A stretch of 34,945 nucleotides of DNA from Bacteroidales bacterium UBA5281 (GTDB lineage Bacteria > Bacteroidota > Bacteroidia > Bacteroidales > Lentimicrobiaceae), in NCBI GenBank assembly GCA_002410555.1, contig DHSR01000015.1:1-34945 (forward strand), read 5' to 3'. This document shows positions 22,482 through 31,083 of this stretch, in pieces; position 1 is the stretch's first letter, and each line of letters opens with the position of its first letter. The position numbers were made by a program, and so were the translations under genes. The notes under the pieces were generated by a model that saw nothing but the letters and a program-made list of their open reading frames with translations, was not told the origin of the DNA and did not search any database.

Positions 22482-24410
22482 ATGCAAGTTGCAACCTTAA
22501 AACCAGTTCAGCATTTTGTCATTTTGCTGCTCTCTGCTATGTTTTTTTACAGCATCACCCATGCTCAGGTAACCCTGAATTCGGGTATTGAACACTGTGC
22601 ATTGAAATCAGCCCAGACACGTAGCGCACCAAAAGCCGTAGCTCAAATACGCAAATGGAATTATAATGTAAATTTTATGGACCTTGAACTTTGGTTAAAT
22701 GACCTGTCTGCTCCCATTCGGGGTAAGGCAGTCTGCAATATTCAGGTAACAGCATCTGTGGAGCCTGGCATTTACATGGAATTAAACAGGGGTTATACCG
22801 TTGACTCAGCTTTTATCAATGGTGAGCGGGTAGAGGTTGTTCAGGAAGGAAAATTTGACCTGAAGATATTTTCTCAAATCCATCACGAAACCGGAGAAAG
22901 GTTAAAACTGGAAATTTGCTTCAGTGGCTGGCCCGAAAACAGCACGGCTTTATTTTTACATGAGCACGATACTTCACAGATATTATTTTCGCTGTCTGAG
23001 CCTTATGGCTGTCGGGACTGGTATCCGGGTAAAAATGATCTCACAGAGAAGATGGACTCGGTGGTGATGCGTTTTCATACGCTGCCTTACTACAGGGTGG
23101 CTTCGAACGGCTTGCTTCAGGCGGAGTATATAATGAATGGGGAACGGATTACAGTGTGGAAGCACAACTATCCGGTTACCCCATATTTGCTTGGGTTTGC
23201 AGCAACCAATTATGTGAGCTATGTAGATACCGCCTCGTCAGCCGGAATGCCTGTTTATATTCACAACTATGTTTATCCTGAAAACGAAACGCTGCTTCGA
23301 ACACGTACCAAACAGACCGTTCCGGTTATGAAACTTTTTAGCGATTTGTTTGGTATGTATCCCTTTGCCGGTGAAAAATACGGACATGCACAGATAGAGT
23401 GGGGTGGAGGCATGGAACACCAGACCATGACCTTTATGGGAAGGTTTGATTATGAAATTATTGCACATGAACTGGCACATCACTGGTTTGGAAATTATGT
23501 AACCACCAGCTCCTGGCATGATATCTGGCTCAACGAAGGCTTTGCAACTTACCTGGCGGGTTTGTCTTATGAGCATTTGTTTGATGGTTATTACTGGCCT
23601 TACTGGAAAGCCCAGAACATTGAATACGTAACCTCCCGGCCGGGAGGTTCAGTATATGTGACGGATACCACAGATGTAAACCGTATTTTTGATCCCCGGC
23701 TCTCCTACGCTAAAGGCGCACTGGTGTTGCATATGCTTCGCTGGGTAGTGGGTGATGAGGCTTTCTTTAAAGCCTGTCGCAATTTTCTGAACGCGCATGC
23801 CCATGGATTTGCAGGTACCACCGAAGTAAAAGAAACTTTTGAAAATGTGTCGGGAATGAACCTTTCCTACTTTTTTGATGACTGGATTTATGGGGAAGGG
23901 TTTCCGTCTTTTCAGGTGAATTGTGAACGACTGATCAATGGAGATTATAACGTTGACATCCAACAAACCACCTCTCATGCCTCGGTGCCTTATTTTAAAC
24001 TTCCCTTGCCGTTGCAATTTTTTGGCAATGGAACAGATACAACTTATGTTATTGAGGTAGATTCAAGAACCGTCACCGCAAGGCTTGCTCCGGGGTTTCT
24101 GGTTGATAGTGTGAAAATTGATCCGGAAATGTGGCTGATCTCTGCAAACAACAAGGCTTTGGTAATCAATGAGGAGCATCCCATGCAGCTTTATCCGAAT
24201 CCTGCCGGCGATCATATTTCACTATCTTACACTGGAAATCCACCGCTGGAATGGTATTTCAGCGATAGTTCCGGAAGACGATTTCAGCGCGGATTTACTT
24301 TAAAAGAAAGAAGCATTACTTTTAACCTCCGTGGAATGGCCGCCGGAATATATTTACTTTCAGTAATACAGTCCAATGATAACAGGATGTTTAAATTCGT
24401 AAAATACTGA
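22482..24410 (+). CDS. Secreted M1-family metallopeptidase with T9SS sorting domain
   Basis: This 642-aa protein has a signal peptide ending at THAQ (FVILLLSAMFFYSITHAQ). The aminopeptidase-N-like N-terminal domain is followed by GGMEHQTM (the GxMEN exopeptidase motif) and the zinc site HELAHHW (H329, E330, H333) with E352 in LNEGF, exactly the HExxH-x18-E spacing of gluzincins. The C-terminal 80 residues (MQLYPNPAGDHISLSYTG ... GMAAGIYLLSVIQSNDNRMFKFVKY) are a type A T9SS sorting domain. The product should cross the outer membrane and stay at the surface or be released. ATG 22482 was chosen over a TTG at 22452 because the promoter -7 box lies between them. It digests peptides outside the cell. 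Confidence 0.93.
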   Translation: MQVATLKPVQHFVILLLSAMFFYSITHAQVTLNSGIEHCALKSAQTRSAPKAVAQIRKWNYNVNFMDLELWLNDLSAPIRGKAVCNIQVTASVEPGIYMELNRGYTVDSAFINGERVEVVQEGKFDLKIFSQIHHETGERLKLEICFSGWPENSTALFLHEHDTSQILFSLSEPYGCRDWYPGKNDLTEKMDSVVMRFHTLPYYRVASNGLLQAEYIMNGERITVWKHNYPVTPYLLGFAATNYVSYVDTASSAGMPVYIHNYVYPENETLLRTRTKQTVPVMKLFSDLFGMYPFAGEKYGHAQIEWGGGMEHQTMTFMGRFDYEIIAHELAHHWFGNYVTTSSWHDIWLNEGFATYLAGLSYEHLFDGYYWPYWKAQNIEYVTSRPGGSVYVTDTTDVNRIFDPRLSYAKGALVLHMLRWVVGDEAFFKACRNFLNAHAHGFAGTTEVKETFENVSGMNLSYFFDDWIYGEGFPSFQVNCERLINGDYNVDIQQTTSHASVPYFKLPLPLQFFGNGTDTTYVIEVDSRTVTARLAPGFLVDSVKIDPEMWLISANNKALVINEEHPMQLYPNPAGDHISLSYTGNPPLEWYFSDSSGRRFQRGFTLKERSITFNLRGMAAGIYLLSVIQSNDNRMFKFVKY

Positions 24411-24413
24411 AGT

Positions 24414-25031
24414 TCAGGATAAAGCACTGAACGTGTATCCTTTATTGCTGTAATATTCCAGAAACCGGGGCAGGACATAAAGCACCCTGTCAGCGGCTTT
24501 AATGCTATCGTGAAACACCACTATACTTCCACCTTTGGTGTGTTTTGTGGCATTTTCAAACACCTGATGGCCGGTAAGCGACTCATTATAATCCCCAGTA
24601 AGCACCGACCACATTACAATTTTATATCCTTTTTTTCTGATGGCAGCGATATGTGCCGGATTGATGCGCCCATAGGGGGGACGGAATAATTTACTATTGA
24701 CTTTCTGATTGCATAATTCAATATTCTGAAGGTAAACTAACTTATTTGTTTTCCACCCGTTAAGATGATTGTTGGTGTGATTTCCGGTTGTATGACCCGA
24801 ATTGAGTATTTGTTCATACACCTGTGGATGTTTGCTCACATTGTCACCCACACAGAAAAACGTCGCTTTTGCCGCAAATTGTCCGAGTATTTCCAGTATT
24901 TGAGGCGTAATTCCGGGCACCGGCCCATCATCGAAAGTGATAAAGATTTCTTTGGTTCTCTCAGGAAATTGCCAAACCAATGATCTGGGCATGAGTTGTT
25001 GAATGATTTTTGGAGGTTTTACCAGGTTCAT
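24414..25031 (-). CDS. Polysaccharide deacetylase (NodB domain)
   Basis: This 205-aa carbohydrate esterase (family CE4 type) probably removes acetyl groups from peptidoglycan or another surface sugar. Motif 1 is TFDDGP (D34, D35). Motif 2 is HTTGNHTNNH, with H85 and H89 as metal ligands. Motif 3 is RPPYGR (117-122). VVFHDS near the C-terminus holds the late catalytic histidine. Size fits the single NodB domain (about 200 aa). No convincing signal peptide is seen; the hydrophobic stretch near residues 8-20 is short, so it may be cytoplasmic or membrane-associated. Convergent with the M1 peptidase (3-nt gap). Confidence 0.9.
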   Translation of the reverse strand: MNLVKPPKIIQQLMPRSLVWQFPERTKEIFITFDDGPVPGITPQILEILGQFAAKATFFCVGDNVSKHPQVYEQILNSGHTTGNHTNNHLNGWKTNKLVYLQNIELCNQKVNSKLFRPPYGRINPAHIAAIRKKGYKIVMWSVLTGDYNESLTGHQVFENATKHTKGGSIVVFHDSIKAADRVLYVLPRFLEYYSNKGYTFSALS

Positions 25032-25103
25032 GGTATTATAAACAACGAGATTTGGTTTACTCTTTGCGAAGATATGGATTTACCATAAACGGCCACAAAT
25101 TTG

Positions 25104-25119
25104 TATCTTTGCCAAAGAT
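25104..25119. promoter_or_regulatory. -7 box inside a perfect inverted repeat, upstream of gpmA
   Basis: TATCTTTG (25104-25111) matches the -7 consensus on the plus strand. ATCTTTG-C-CAAAGAT (25105-25119) is a perfect 7-1-7 inverted repeat, which also puts ATCTTTG on the minus strand facing the deacetylase gene. It could be a shared divergent promoter core or an operator. No clear -33 box is visible in either direction. Confidence 0.4.
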
Positions 25120-25227
25120 TTGTGTCTTGTATCAATAAATGCTGAAATAATATACGTGCATGTTCGTAATACTTAACCCGGGCATTGGATTACATGCGAT
25201 CATTTGCCTGATTAATTTCCAAAAATA

Positions 25228-25974
25228 ATGAAAAAATTGGTATTGCTTCGCCATGGCGAGAGTGTATGGAATAAAGAAAACCGTTTTACCGGTTGGACCG
25301 ATGTGGATTTGAGTGAAAAAGGAGTAGAAGAAGCCCGGGAGGCTGGTAAAGTGCTGAGGGAAAAAGGGTTTTTCTTTGATCTTGCTTATACTTCTTATCT
25401 GAAAAGGGCCATTAAAACGCTCAATATTGTGCTCGAAGAAATGGATCAGCTTTGGATACCGGTGCTTAAAAGCTGGAGACTGAATGAAAAGCATTATGGC
25501 AATCTTCAGGGCTTAAACAAAGCAGAGATGGCTGCAAAGTTCGGAGAAGAGCAGGTACTGATCTGGAGGCGCAGCTATGATGTTCCACCGGCGGTTGTAG
25601 CTGATGATGATGAACGCAATCCACGCAATGATCGCCGTTATATGGGTGTAGAGCCTGAATTAATTCCCGTTACCGAATCCCTTAAAGAAACCGTGGAGCG
25701 TATGATGCCGTATTGGAATGATGAAATCAGTGTTTCACTGCGTAAGTACGATCAGATTTTGGTTGCAGCCCATGGAAACAGTTTGCGCGCGGTAATAAAA
25801 CACCTGAAAAATATAAGCGATAAAGACATTGTTAGTTTAAATCTGCCCACAGGTATTCCTTATGTTTTTGAATTTGATGAAGATCTGAATTTACAGAAGG
25901 ATTACTTCCTTGGTGATCCTGAAGTCATCAGAAAGTTAATGGAAGCTGTCGCCAATCAGGGCAAGTCCAAATAG
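25228..25974 (+). CDS. gpmA: 2,3-bisphosphoglycerate-dependent phosphoglycerate mutase
   Basis: This 248-aa glycolytic and gluconeogenic enzyme interconverts 3- and 2-phosphoglycerate. LLRHGESVWNKENRFTGWTDVDLSEKG holds the phosphohistidine H9 in RHG and the substrate-binding residues. RLNEKHYGNLQGLNKAEMAAKFG and WRRSYDVPPP-like region follow, and AAHGNSLRAVIKHL carries the second active-site histidine. Length matches the dPGM family (about 250 aa). It is followed by a PPP-type phosphatase gene 7 nt later, so the two are probably one transcript. The upstream leader, if the promoter at 25104 is used, is about 110 nt long. Confidence 0.97.
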   Translation: MKKLVLLRHGESVWNKENRFTGWTDVDLSEKGVEEAREAGKVLREKGFFFDLAYTSYLKRAIKTLNIVLEEMDQLWIPVLKSWRLNEKHYGNLQGLNKAEMAAKFGEEQVLIWRRSYDVPPAVVADDDERNPRNDRRYMGVEPELIPVTESLKETVERMMPYWNDEISVSLRKYDQILVAAHGNSLRAVIKHLKNISDKDIVSLNLPTGIPYVFEFDEDLNLQKDYFLGDPEVIRKLMEAVANQGKSK

Positions 25975-25981
25975 GTGAAGC

Positions 25982-26701
25982 ATGAGTAAACAATGGGTAA
26001 TTCCTGACATTCACGGTTGTTTGAAAAGCCTGCGCGCACTCATAGAACAGCAGGTAATTCCTTCCCGGGACGATACCCTGTTTTTTCTGGGCGATTACGT
26101 AGATCGTGGCCCCGACTCCAAAGGTGTGCTTGATTATGTGATGAATCTTGAGGCATTGGGTTATAAGGTTGTGCCCCTGAAAGGAAATCATGAAGATTTT
26201 TTTGTCAAATCGTGGCAGGAAGAGCAACAATCAGGGAGCTTTCTCTTCATGCGCCGGCACAATAAATCGCGAGCACAGTGGCTAAAGCATGGTGGAAGGG
26301 AAACCCTGGAAAGTTTTGGTACTATGGACCTGCAGCGAATTCCGGAATTTTATATTAGTTGGATGGATAAGTTGCCGCTTTATCACGAACTGGATAAATT
26401 CGTATTGGTGCATGCCGGCCTGAATTTTGAACTGGATGATCCTTTTGAGGATACCTTTTCTATGCTGTGGGTAAAAGATTATCGTATCATTCCGGAAAAA
26501 ATAGGGTTCAGGCAGCTCATCCATGGACACGTTCCTATGGGCCTTGACTACATTTATATTGCCATAACCCAGAAGGGTTATCCTTTTATTGATCTGGATA
26601 ATGGCTGTTATATGGCCAATCGCCCCGGTTATGGAAATCTGCTTGCCCTGGAATTGGGAACTATGGAATTAAAAATTCAACCCAACCTCGATATGGATTG
26701 A
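25982..26701 (+). CDS. PPP-family serine/threonine phosphatase-like metallophosphoesterase
   Basis: This 239-aa protein has the four conserved motifs of calcineurin-like PPP phosphatases. DIHG (D9, H11) and GDYVDRGPDSKG (D38, D41) are followed by GNHE (N69, H70). VHAGL and HGHVPMG complete the metal site. No extra regulatory domain is present. Bacterial members act on protein phosphoserine/threonine or on diadenosine tetraphosphate; which of the two cannot be decided here. It lies 7 nt after gpmA on the same strand and ends near the convergent VOC gene. Confidence 0.9.
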   Translation: MSKQWVIPDIHGCLKSLRALIEQQVIPSRDDTLFFLGDYVDRGPDSKGVLDYVMNLEALGYKVVPLKGNHEDFFVKSWQEEQQSGSFLFMRRHNKSRAQWLKHGGRETLESFGTMDLQRIPEFYISWMDKLPLYHELDKFVLVHAGLNFELDDPFEDTFSMLWVKDYRIIPEKIGFRQLIHGHVPMGLDYIYIAITQKGYPFIDLDNGCYMANRPGYGNLLALELGTMELKIQPNLDMD

Positions 26702-26725
26702 AATTTGGATGGTGAAAATTTTTCA

Positions 26726-26764
26726 GATTGTGAAAGTCGTTTATTTTTTGGGGATTTCACAATC
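26726..26764. terminator. Hairpin between convergent phosphatase and VOC genes
   Basis: GATTGTGAAA (26726-26735) and TTTCACAATC (26755-26764) pair perfectly over 10 bp. The 19-nt loop holds the T-rich stretch at about 26740-26748. The right arm is inside the last codons of the minus-strand VOC gene. It may act as a bidirectional transcription stop. Confidence 0.5.
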
Positions 26765-27166
26765 CACCATCCACTGAATGCCATATTTGTCGGTGAGAAT
26801 GCCGAAATACGCATCCCAGAATGTTTTTTGTAGGGGCATATGCACCAGACCATCTGCGGAAAGTTGATTAAAGATACGATCTGCTTCTTCTTCAGTTTCT
26901 AGTGAAACCGATATAAAGCTATTGTTGCCTACCCTGAGCTTGTGTCCCATAGATTCGACAATGTCACTTCCCATAAGGATGTTACTGCCTATGGGCAAGG
27001 CTATATGCATAATCAGTTCTTGTTCTTCCGGTTTTAGTTTATCGCCTTCAGGTGTTTCTTTCATGCGTTGCAGAAATATAAACTCACCACCAAACACTGA
27101 TTTATAAAAGCAGAAGGCTTCTTCGGTGTTTCCGTTAAAATTGAGGTAAGGATTTATTTTAGCCAT
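26741..27166 (-). CDS. VOC-superfamily PhnB-like protein
   Basis: This 141-aa protein begins KINPYLNFNGNTEEAFCFYKSVFGGEF and has ELIMHIALPIGSNILMGSDIVE, LETEEEADRIFNQLSADG and WDAYFGILTDKYGIQWMVDCE. These are the marks of the PhnB/3-demethylubiquinone-methyltransferase-like branch of the vicinal oxygen chelate fold. Annotations of this branch as methyltransferases are usually wrong, and its real substrates are unknown. It is cytoplasmic and stands alone on the minus strand. The C-terminal CEIPKK is conserved in many members. Confidence 0.88.
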   Translation of the reverse strand: MAKINPYLNFNGNTEEAFCFYKSVFGGEFIFLQRMKETPEGDKLKPEEQELIMHIALPIGSNILMGSDIVESMGHKLRVGNNSFISVSLETEEEADRIFNQLSADGLVHMPLQKTFWDAYFGILTDKYGIQWMVDCEIPKK

Positions 27167-27269
27167 AGGTATATGAAATTATAGAATTATGCATCATTAA
27201 CCACTTGCCTGCTGAAATGTTCGTATTTCACAAAAGTTTAACAAATAATCCCAAAGTTCTGGCCTGTTA

Positions 27270-29117
27270 TCAGGAGGCTGCTTTTTCTTTAATATCCACC
27301 ATTAGCCCGGCCAGTTCGGCCTTCATTGCCTGAAGTGCCTGCAAATATTGTGAGTTTATTATTGGTGGCTGAAAAATATTTTTAGAAGCTGAATTAAACT
27401 TTAGTATTTCCTTAATCATTCCCAGTGTTCTTTCTGCTTCTTTACCTAAAATTTGCAAATGCTTTCGTTCCTTAACATTCAGGCGTTGTTTTTTTGTAAA
27501 TAGTGAGGGCGTTGGATCTTCAAGGGCTTCAAGTCCTCTGTTTATGCTAGTTATAGAGCGCTGACAGTCACTGATGACTCTGGGGATGCCTTGTCGGGAG
27601 AAGTGCTGAGCGCGCTGAGCAGTGGATGGTTCAGATGAATTTATGGCTTCGAGCAGGGCCATTTTGGCGGCAGCGAATTGCCTGAGGGTATAATGATACA
27701 ATACTTTCCGCAATAAATAGGTGGATTTGCCTCTTTTTATCATGTCACGAATCAATCCGGCATCGGTCTCATTCATTGAAAAATCTATCACCTCGGGATG
27801 GCAACTTATGGCCCGCTCATATAATTTTGAGCGCATCCACAGGCCTTCAAAGGTGGTACAACGGCTCAGTGCAACATACACCTGTCCCGGAGCGAAAGCT
27901 TCGCCCAGGTCAGCAATTACCTTTTCAAAGGTCAATCCCTGACTTTTGTGCACCGTTATGGCCCAGGCCAGCTTAAGTGGATATTGTTGAAAGGAGCCGA
28001 TGGATTCTTCATCCACCTTATTATCTCTGGCATTCCAGGTGTAACGTACATTTTCCCACAATTCTTTTTCCACTTCAACCACATTGCCCTCAGGTAGTTC
28101 TACCAGTAATGAATCTTCATTTATTTCCAGTACATGGCCGATTTTTCCGTTATAATAGCCCCTTGCCCAGTCGTTGCGCAAAAACATGACCTGAGCCGTG
28201 GCTTTTAAATGCAGATTTTCATCTGCAGGATAACTGCCGGGTGGAAATGTGCCCGAAACTGAGGCCGTAAATGAATATTCATCTTCTTTAATTTCTGCCA
28301 GCCGCCGGCTGTTGATCTCCTCCACCATGCGGTTGTGGGTGGCCAGAATGATGTAATCTTTCTCATTTTCAGGAGAGAATCCATGCAAAAACCGGCTGTT
28401 CAGCAAGAAAAGATCAGATTCATGCAACTCATTGATGCGAATCCGGTTCAACAGACCGATGAATTCCATATCAGTTTGCCGATAAACCTTTTTAAGTTCC
28501 ACATACACCGGCATGGATTGCAATACCGCTTTTGAGCTGAAAAAGAAAGGATTGTTGTAAAACCGGCCAAGTATATTCCAGTCATCATCTCTAACGATGG
28601 GTGGCAACTGGAAGGCATCGCCGATAAGCACCATTTGAACCCCACCAAACGGGATAAACGGTTTGTTGCGCACCACCCGGAGGAGCGTATCTACCACATC
28701 CAGCAAATCACAGCGAACCATAGAAACTTCATCAATAACCAATAGTTCCATATTCCGGATGATTTCAAGCTTCTCATGCTGATATCTAAAGTGATCAAAA
28801 ATGGAACCTCCTTCATCGGTGCCGGCCTGCTTCATGGTTTTAAACCTGCCATCTCCCGGAACATAAATACCCGGTTTAACCTGAAAAAAGGAGTGTATGG
28901 TCTGGCCACCGGCATTGATGGCAGCTACCCCGGTGGGGGCAAGGATTACCATTTTCTTGTTGCAAACCTGCTTCAGGTTTCTCAAAAAGGTGGTTTTGCC
29001 TGTTCCTGCTCTACCGGTCAGGTAAAGCATCTGAGACGTATATAACACCAAATCAGTTGCGTAACTGAATTCAGGGTTGTGCTCATCCAATGTGGTAGGT
29101 ACTGCTAACGCGGACAT
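27270..29117 (-). CDS. PIF1/RecD-like DNA helicase
   Basis: This 615-aa superfamily 1 helicase has Walker A GRAGTGKTT (35-43), motif Ia APTGVAAINAGGQTIHSFF, Walker B LLVIDEVSMV (125-134) and motif III GDAFQLPP. The RecD/PIF1 C-terminal motif is AITVHKSQGLTFEKVIADLGEAFAPGQVYVALSRCT. The N-terminal PTG...TIHSFF and the SRCT motif are typical of PIF1-like helicases, which move 5' to 3' and help with G-quadruplexes, replication and repair. The C-terminal 130 residues are helical and not conserved to my knowledge, with a coiled-coil-like region. It has no RecBCD neighbours. It stands 63 nt after the gamma-glutamyltransferase on the same strand. Confidence 0.92.
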   Translation of the reverse strand: MSALAVPTTLDEHNPEFSYATDLVLYTSQMLYLTGRAGTGKTTFLRNLKQVCNKKMVILAPTGVAAINAGGQTIHSFFQVKPGIYVPGDGRFKTMKQAGTDEGGSIFDHFRYQHEKLEIIRNMELLVIDEVSMVRCDLLDVVDTLLRVVRNKPFIPFGGVQMVLIGDAFQLPPIVRDDDWNILGRFYNNPFFFSSKAVLQSMPVYVELKKVYRQTDMEFIGLLNRIRINELHESDLFLLNSRFLHGFSPENEKDYIILATHNRMVEEINSRRLAEIKEDEYSFTASVSGTFPPGSYPADENLHLKATAQVMFLRNDWARGYYNGKIGHVLEINEDSLLVELPEGNVVEVEKELWENVRYTWNARDNKVDEESIGSFQQYPLKLAWAITVHKSQGLTFEKVIADLGEAFAPGQVYVALSRCTTFEGLWMRSKLYERAISCHPEVIDFSMNETDAGLIRDMIKRGKSTYLLRKVLYHYTLRQFAAAKMALLEAINSSEPSTAQRAQHFSRQGIPRVISDCQRSITSINRGLEALEDPTPSLFTKKQRLNVKERKHLQILGKEAERTLGMIKEILKFNSASKNIFQPPIINSQYLQALQAMKAELAGLMVDIKEKAAS

Positions 29118-29180
29118 ACATGCTTGCTGAAAATGTACTGCTAAAGTAGTAAATGTTCTGGTTTTAATGCCAATCTAAGT

Positions 29181-30866
29181 TTAATATCCGGCTGCCTGCC
29201 CGTCCTTGCGGGATTCTGAAGCGCCAAGATAGATTTTGCGTTGGTTGTCAAACATAATTGCCTGATATCCGCCATAGTCACCGAGCGACCAGCCCACTCT
29301 ATGTCCCATTGCCATGAGTTCGCGAATGACTTCATAATCAAAACCGCTTTCCAGAAGTATTTCACCTTTCGTGGGATGGGTGATGCCGGCGTCGGTTGAA
29401 TTGCTGTGACTGATGCGCGGAGCATCACCGGCTTCCTGAAGGTTCATTCCGAAATCTATCAAATTCATTACAATCTGTGCATGACCCATGGGTTGGAAAT
29501 CGCCGCCCATCACGCCAAAGCTCACAAAAGGCTTTCCGTCTTTGGTGATGAAAGCCGGGATGATTGTATGAAACGGCCTTTTGCCGGGCGCATATACGTT
29601 TGCATGACCTGGCACTAAACTAAAAAGCTCACCCCTGTCCTGAAACATAAATCCCAGTCCCGGCGGCACCATGCCTGAACCCATACCCCGGTAATTACTT
29701 TGGATCAATGAAACCATATTCCCGTCTTTGTCGGCAACCGTCAGGTAAATGGTGCCACCTTCCATGGCATCACCGGCCTCAAAAGCACCGGCCCTGTTTT
29801 CATTGATGAGTTTTCTGCGCTTGTCTGCATAGGCTTTTGAGATGAGTTCATTCACCGGTACCTTTTCGAAATCCATATCCGCATAGTATTTATCTCTATC
29901 CTCAAAAGTCAGTTTTTTGGCTTCGGTAAATAAATGAATATGGCGGGCTGAACCATATTGGATTTGTGAAAAATCATAGCCTTCGAGGATATTCAGCATC
30001 TGCAGTGCGGCAATTCCCTGTCCGTTTGGCGGCATTTCCCACACATCGTACCCGCGATAATTCACTGAAACCGGTTCCACCCAGTCCGAATGGTGTGTGG
30101 CCAGATCGTCGTAAGATAAAAAGCCACCCTGAGCCTGAATAAAATCGGCAATGGTATGCGCGATTTCGCCTTTATAAAAAGCATCACGACCAACTGCGGC
30201 GAGCTTTTTATAGGTACTGGCAAGTTGAGGGTTTCGAAAAACATCACCTTTGGCAGGAACGGTCTTACCATCCAGGGTATAGGTTTCCAAAACATTCGGA
30301 TAAAGGCTACCCAGCATGGGTACGGAACGGTTCAGGTAATAAGCGATGAGTTCGGTAATCGGGAAACCTTTTTCGGCATATTCAATGGCAGGGGCAAGAA
30401 TCTGAGTCATCGGCAGTTTGCCGAACCGTGTGTGCAGCTCGAACCAGCCATCTACACAGCCGGGTACATTTACGGGCAGTGGACCGAGGGAAGGGATTTT
30501 GCCCAGACCTTTCTCTTTGAAATAGTCCAGTGTAAGGGTCGCCGGTGACCGGCCCGAAGCATTGAGTCCGTATAGTTTCCCTGTTTTTGCATCCCACACG
30601 ATGGCAAAAAGATCGCCACCAATCCCACTGCCGGTTGGCTCCATCAATCCCAGTGCGGCATTGGCTGCAATGGCTGCATCAACAGCGGTGCCACCGCTTT
30701 TCAATACATCCAGTCCAATCTGCGTAGCGAGTGGGTGTGAGGTAGCCACCATTCCATGTTGCGCAATGACTTCAGAACGGGAAGCAAAGTTGTGGCCGGT
30801 AACCCGGTCCTGGCTAAATGCAGCGAGGGTGCTCAGCATCAGCAATGTGCATGATAATATTTTCAT
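29181..30866 (-). CDS. ggt: Gamma-glutamyltransferase
   Basis: This 561-aa secreted precursor has a signal peptide (MKILSCTLLMLSTLAAFSQ). It belongs to the Ntn-hydrolases, which cleave themselves to expose a threonine. The predicted nucleophile is T372 in GGTIYLTVADKDGN; the segment aligns with TTHYSVVD of E. coli GGT, with different residues at the second and third positions. GSGIGGDLFAIV, LNASGRSP, PPNGQGIAALQMLNI and the glycine loop SNYRGMGSGMVPP are typical. MGGDFQPMGHAQIV near the end is also conserved. It acts on glutathione or other gamma-glutamyl peptides in the periplasm. Single gene on the minus strand. Confidence 0.93.
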   Translation of the reverse strand: MKILSCTLLMLSTLAAFSQDRVTGHNFASRSEVIAQHGMVATSHPLATQIGLDVLKSGGTAVDAAIAANAALGLMEPTGSGIGGDLFAIVWDAKTGKLYGLNASGRSPATLTLDYFKEKGLGKIPSLGPLPVNVPGCVDGWFELHTRFGKLPMTQILAPAIEYAEKGFPITELIAYYLNRSVPMLGSLYPNVLETYTLDGKTVPAKGDVFRNPQLASTYKKLAAVGRDAFYKGEIAHTIADFIQAQGGFLSYDDLATHHSDWVEPVSVNYRGYDVWEMPPNGQGIAALQMLNILEGYDFSQIQYGSARHIHLFTEAKKLTFEDRDKYYADMDFEKVPVNELISKAYADKRRKLINENRAGAFEAGDAMEGGTIYLTVADKDGNMVSLIQSNYRGMGSGMVPPGLGFMFQDRGELFSLVPGHANVYAPGKRPFHTIIPAFITKDGKPFVSFGVMGGDFQPMGHAQIVMNLIDFGMNLQEAGDAPRISHSNSTDAGITHPTKGEILLESGFDYEVIRELMAMGHRVGWSLGDYGGYQAIMFDNQRKIYLGASESRKDGQAAGY

Positions 30867-31003
30867 AAAATGGTATTTTGAAGAGAATAATCCGATTGTC
30901 AGACTGCTAAAGTAAATAAATCATAAAAAAGAACGTAAGTTAACTGATGTTTTTATGTTTGACTCCTTTTGATGGAAGGCAAATTTATGAACTGGCAGAT
31001 CAG

Positions 31004-31053
31004 ATAAAAAATAAAAATGGTCACAGATGACGATAAAAGTCAATCGGTGACCA
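31004..31053 (-). terminator. Intrinsic terminator of the RNA helicase gene
   Basis: On the minus strand TGGTCAC pairs with GTGACCA (plus-strand 31047-31053 and 31018-31024), extended by GAT/ATC and GAC/GTC inner pairs with small bulges. A long T-rich run (TTTTTATTTTTTA) follows. It lies 31 nt after the helicase stop. Confidence 0.8.
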
Positions 31054-31083
31054 CTAATGGGTAATAATCAATTGCTTCGACTA

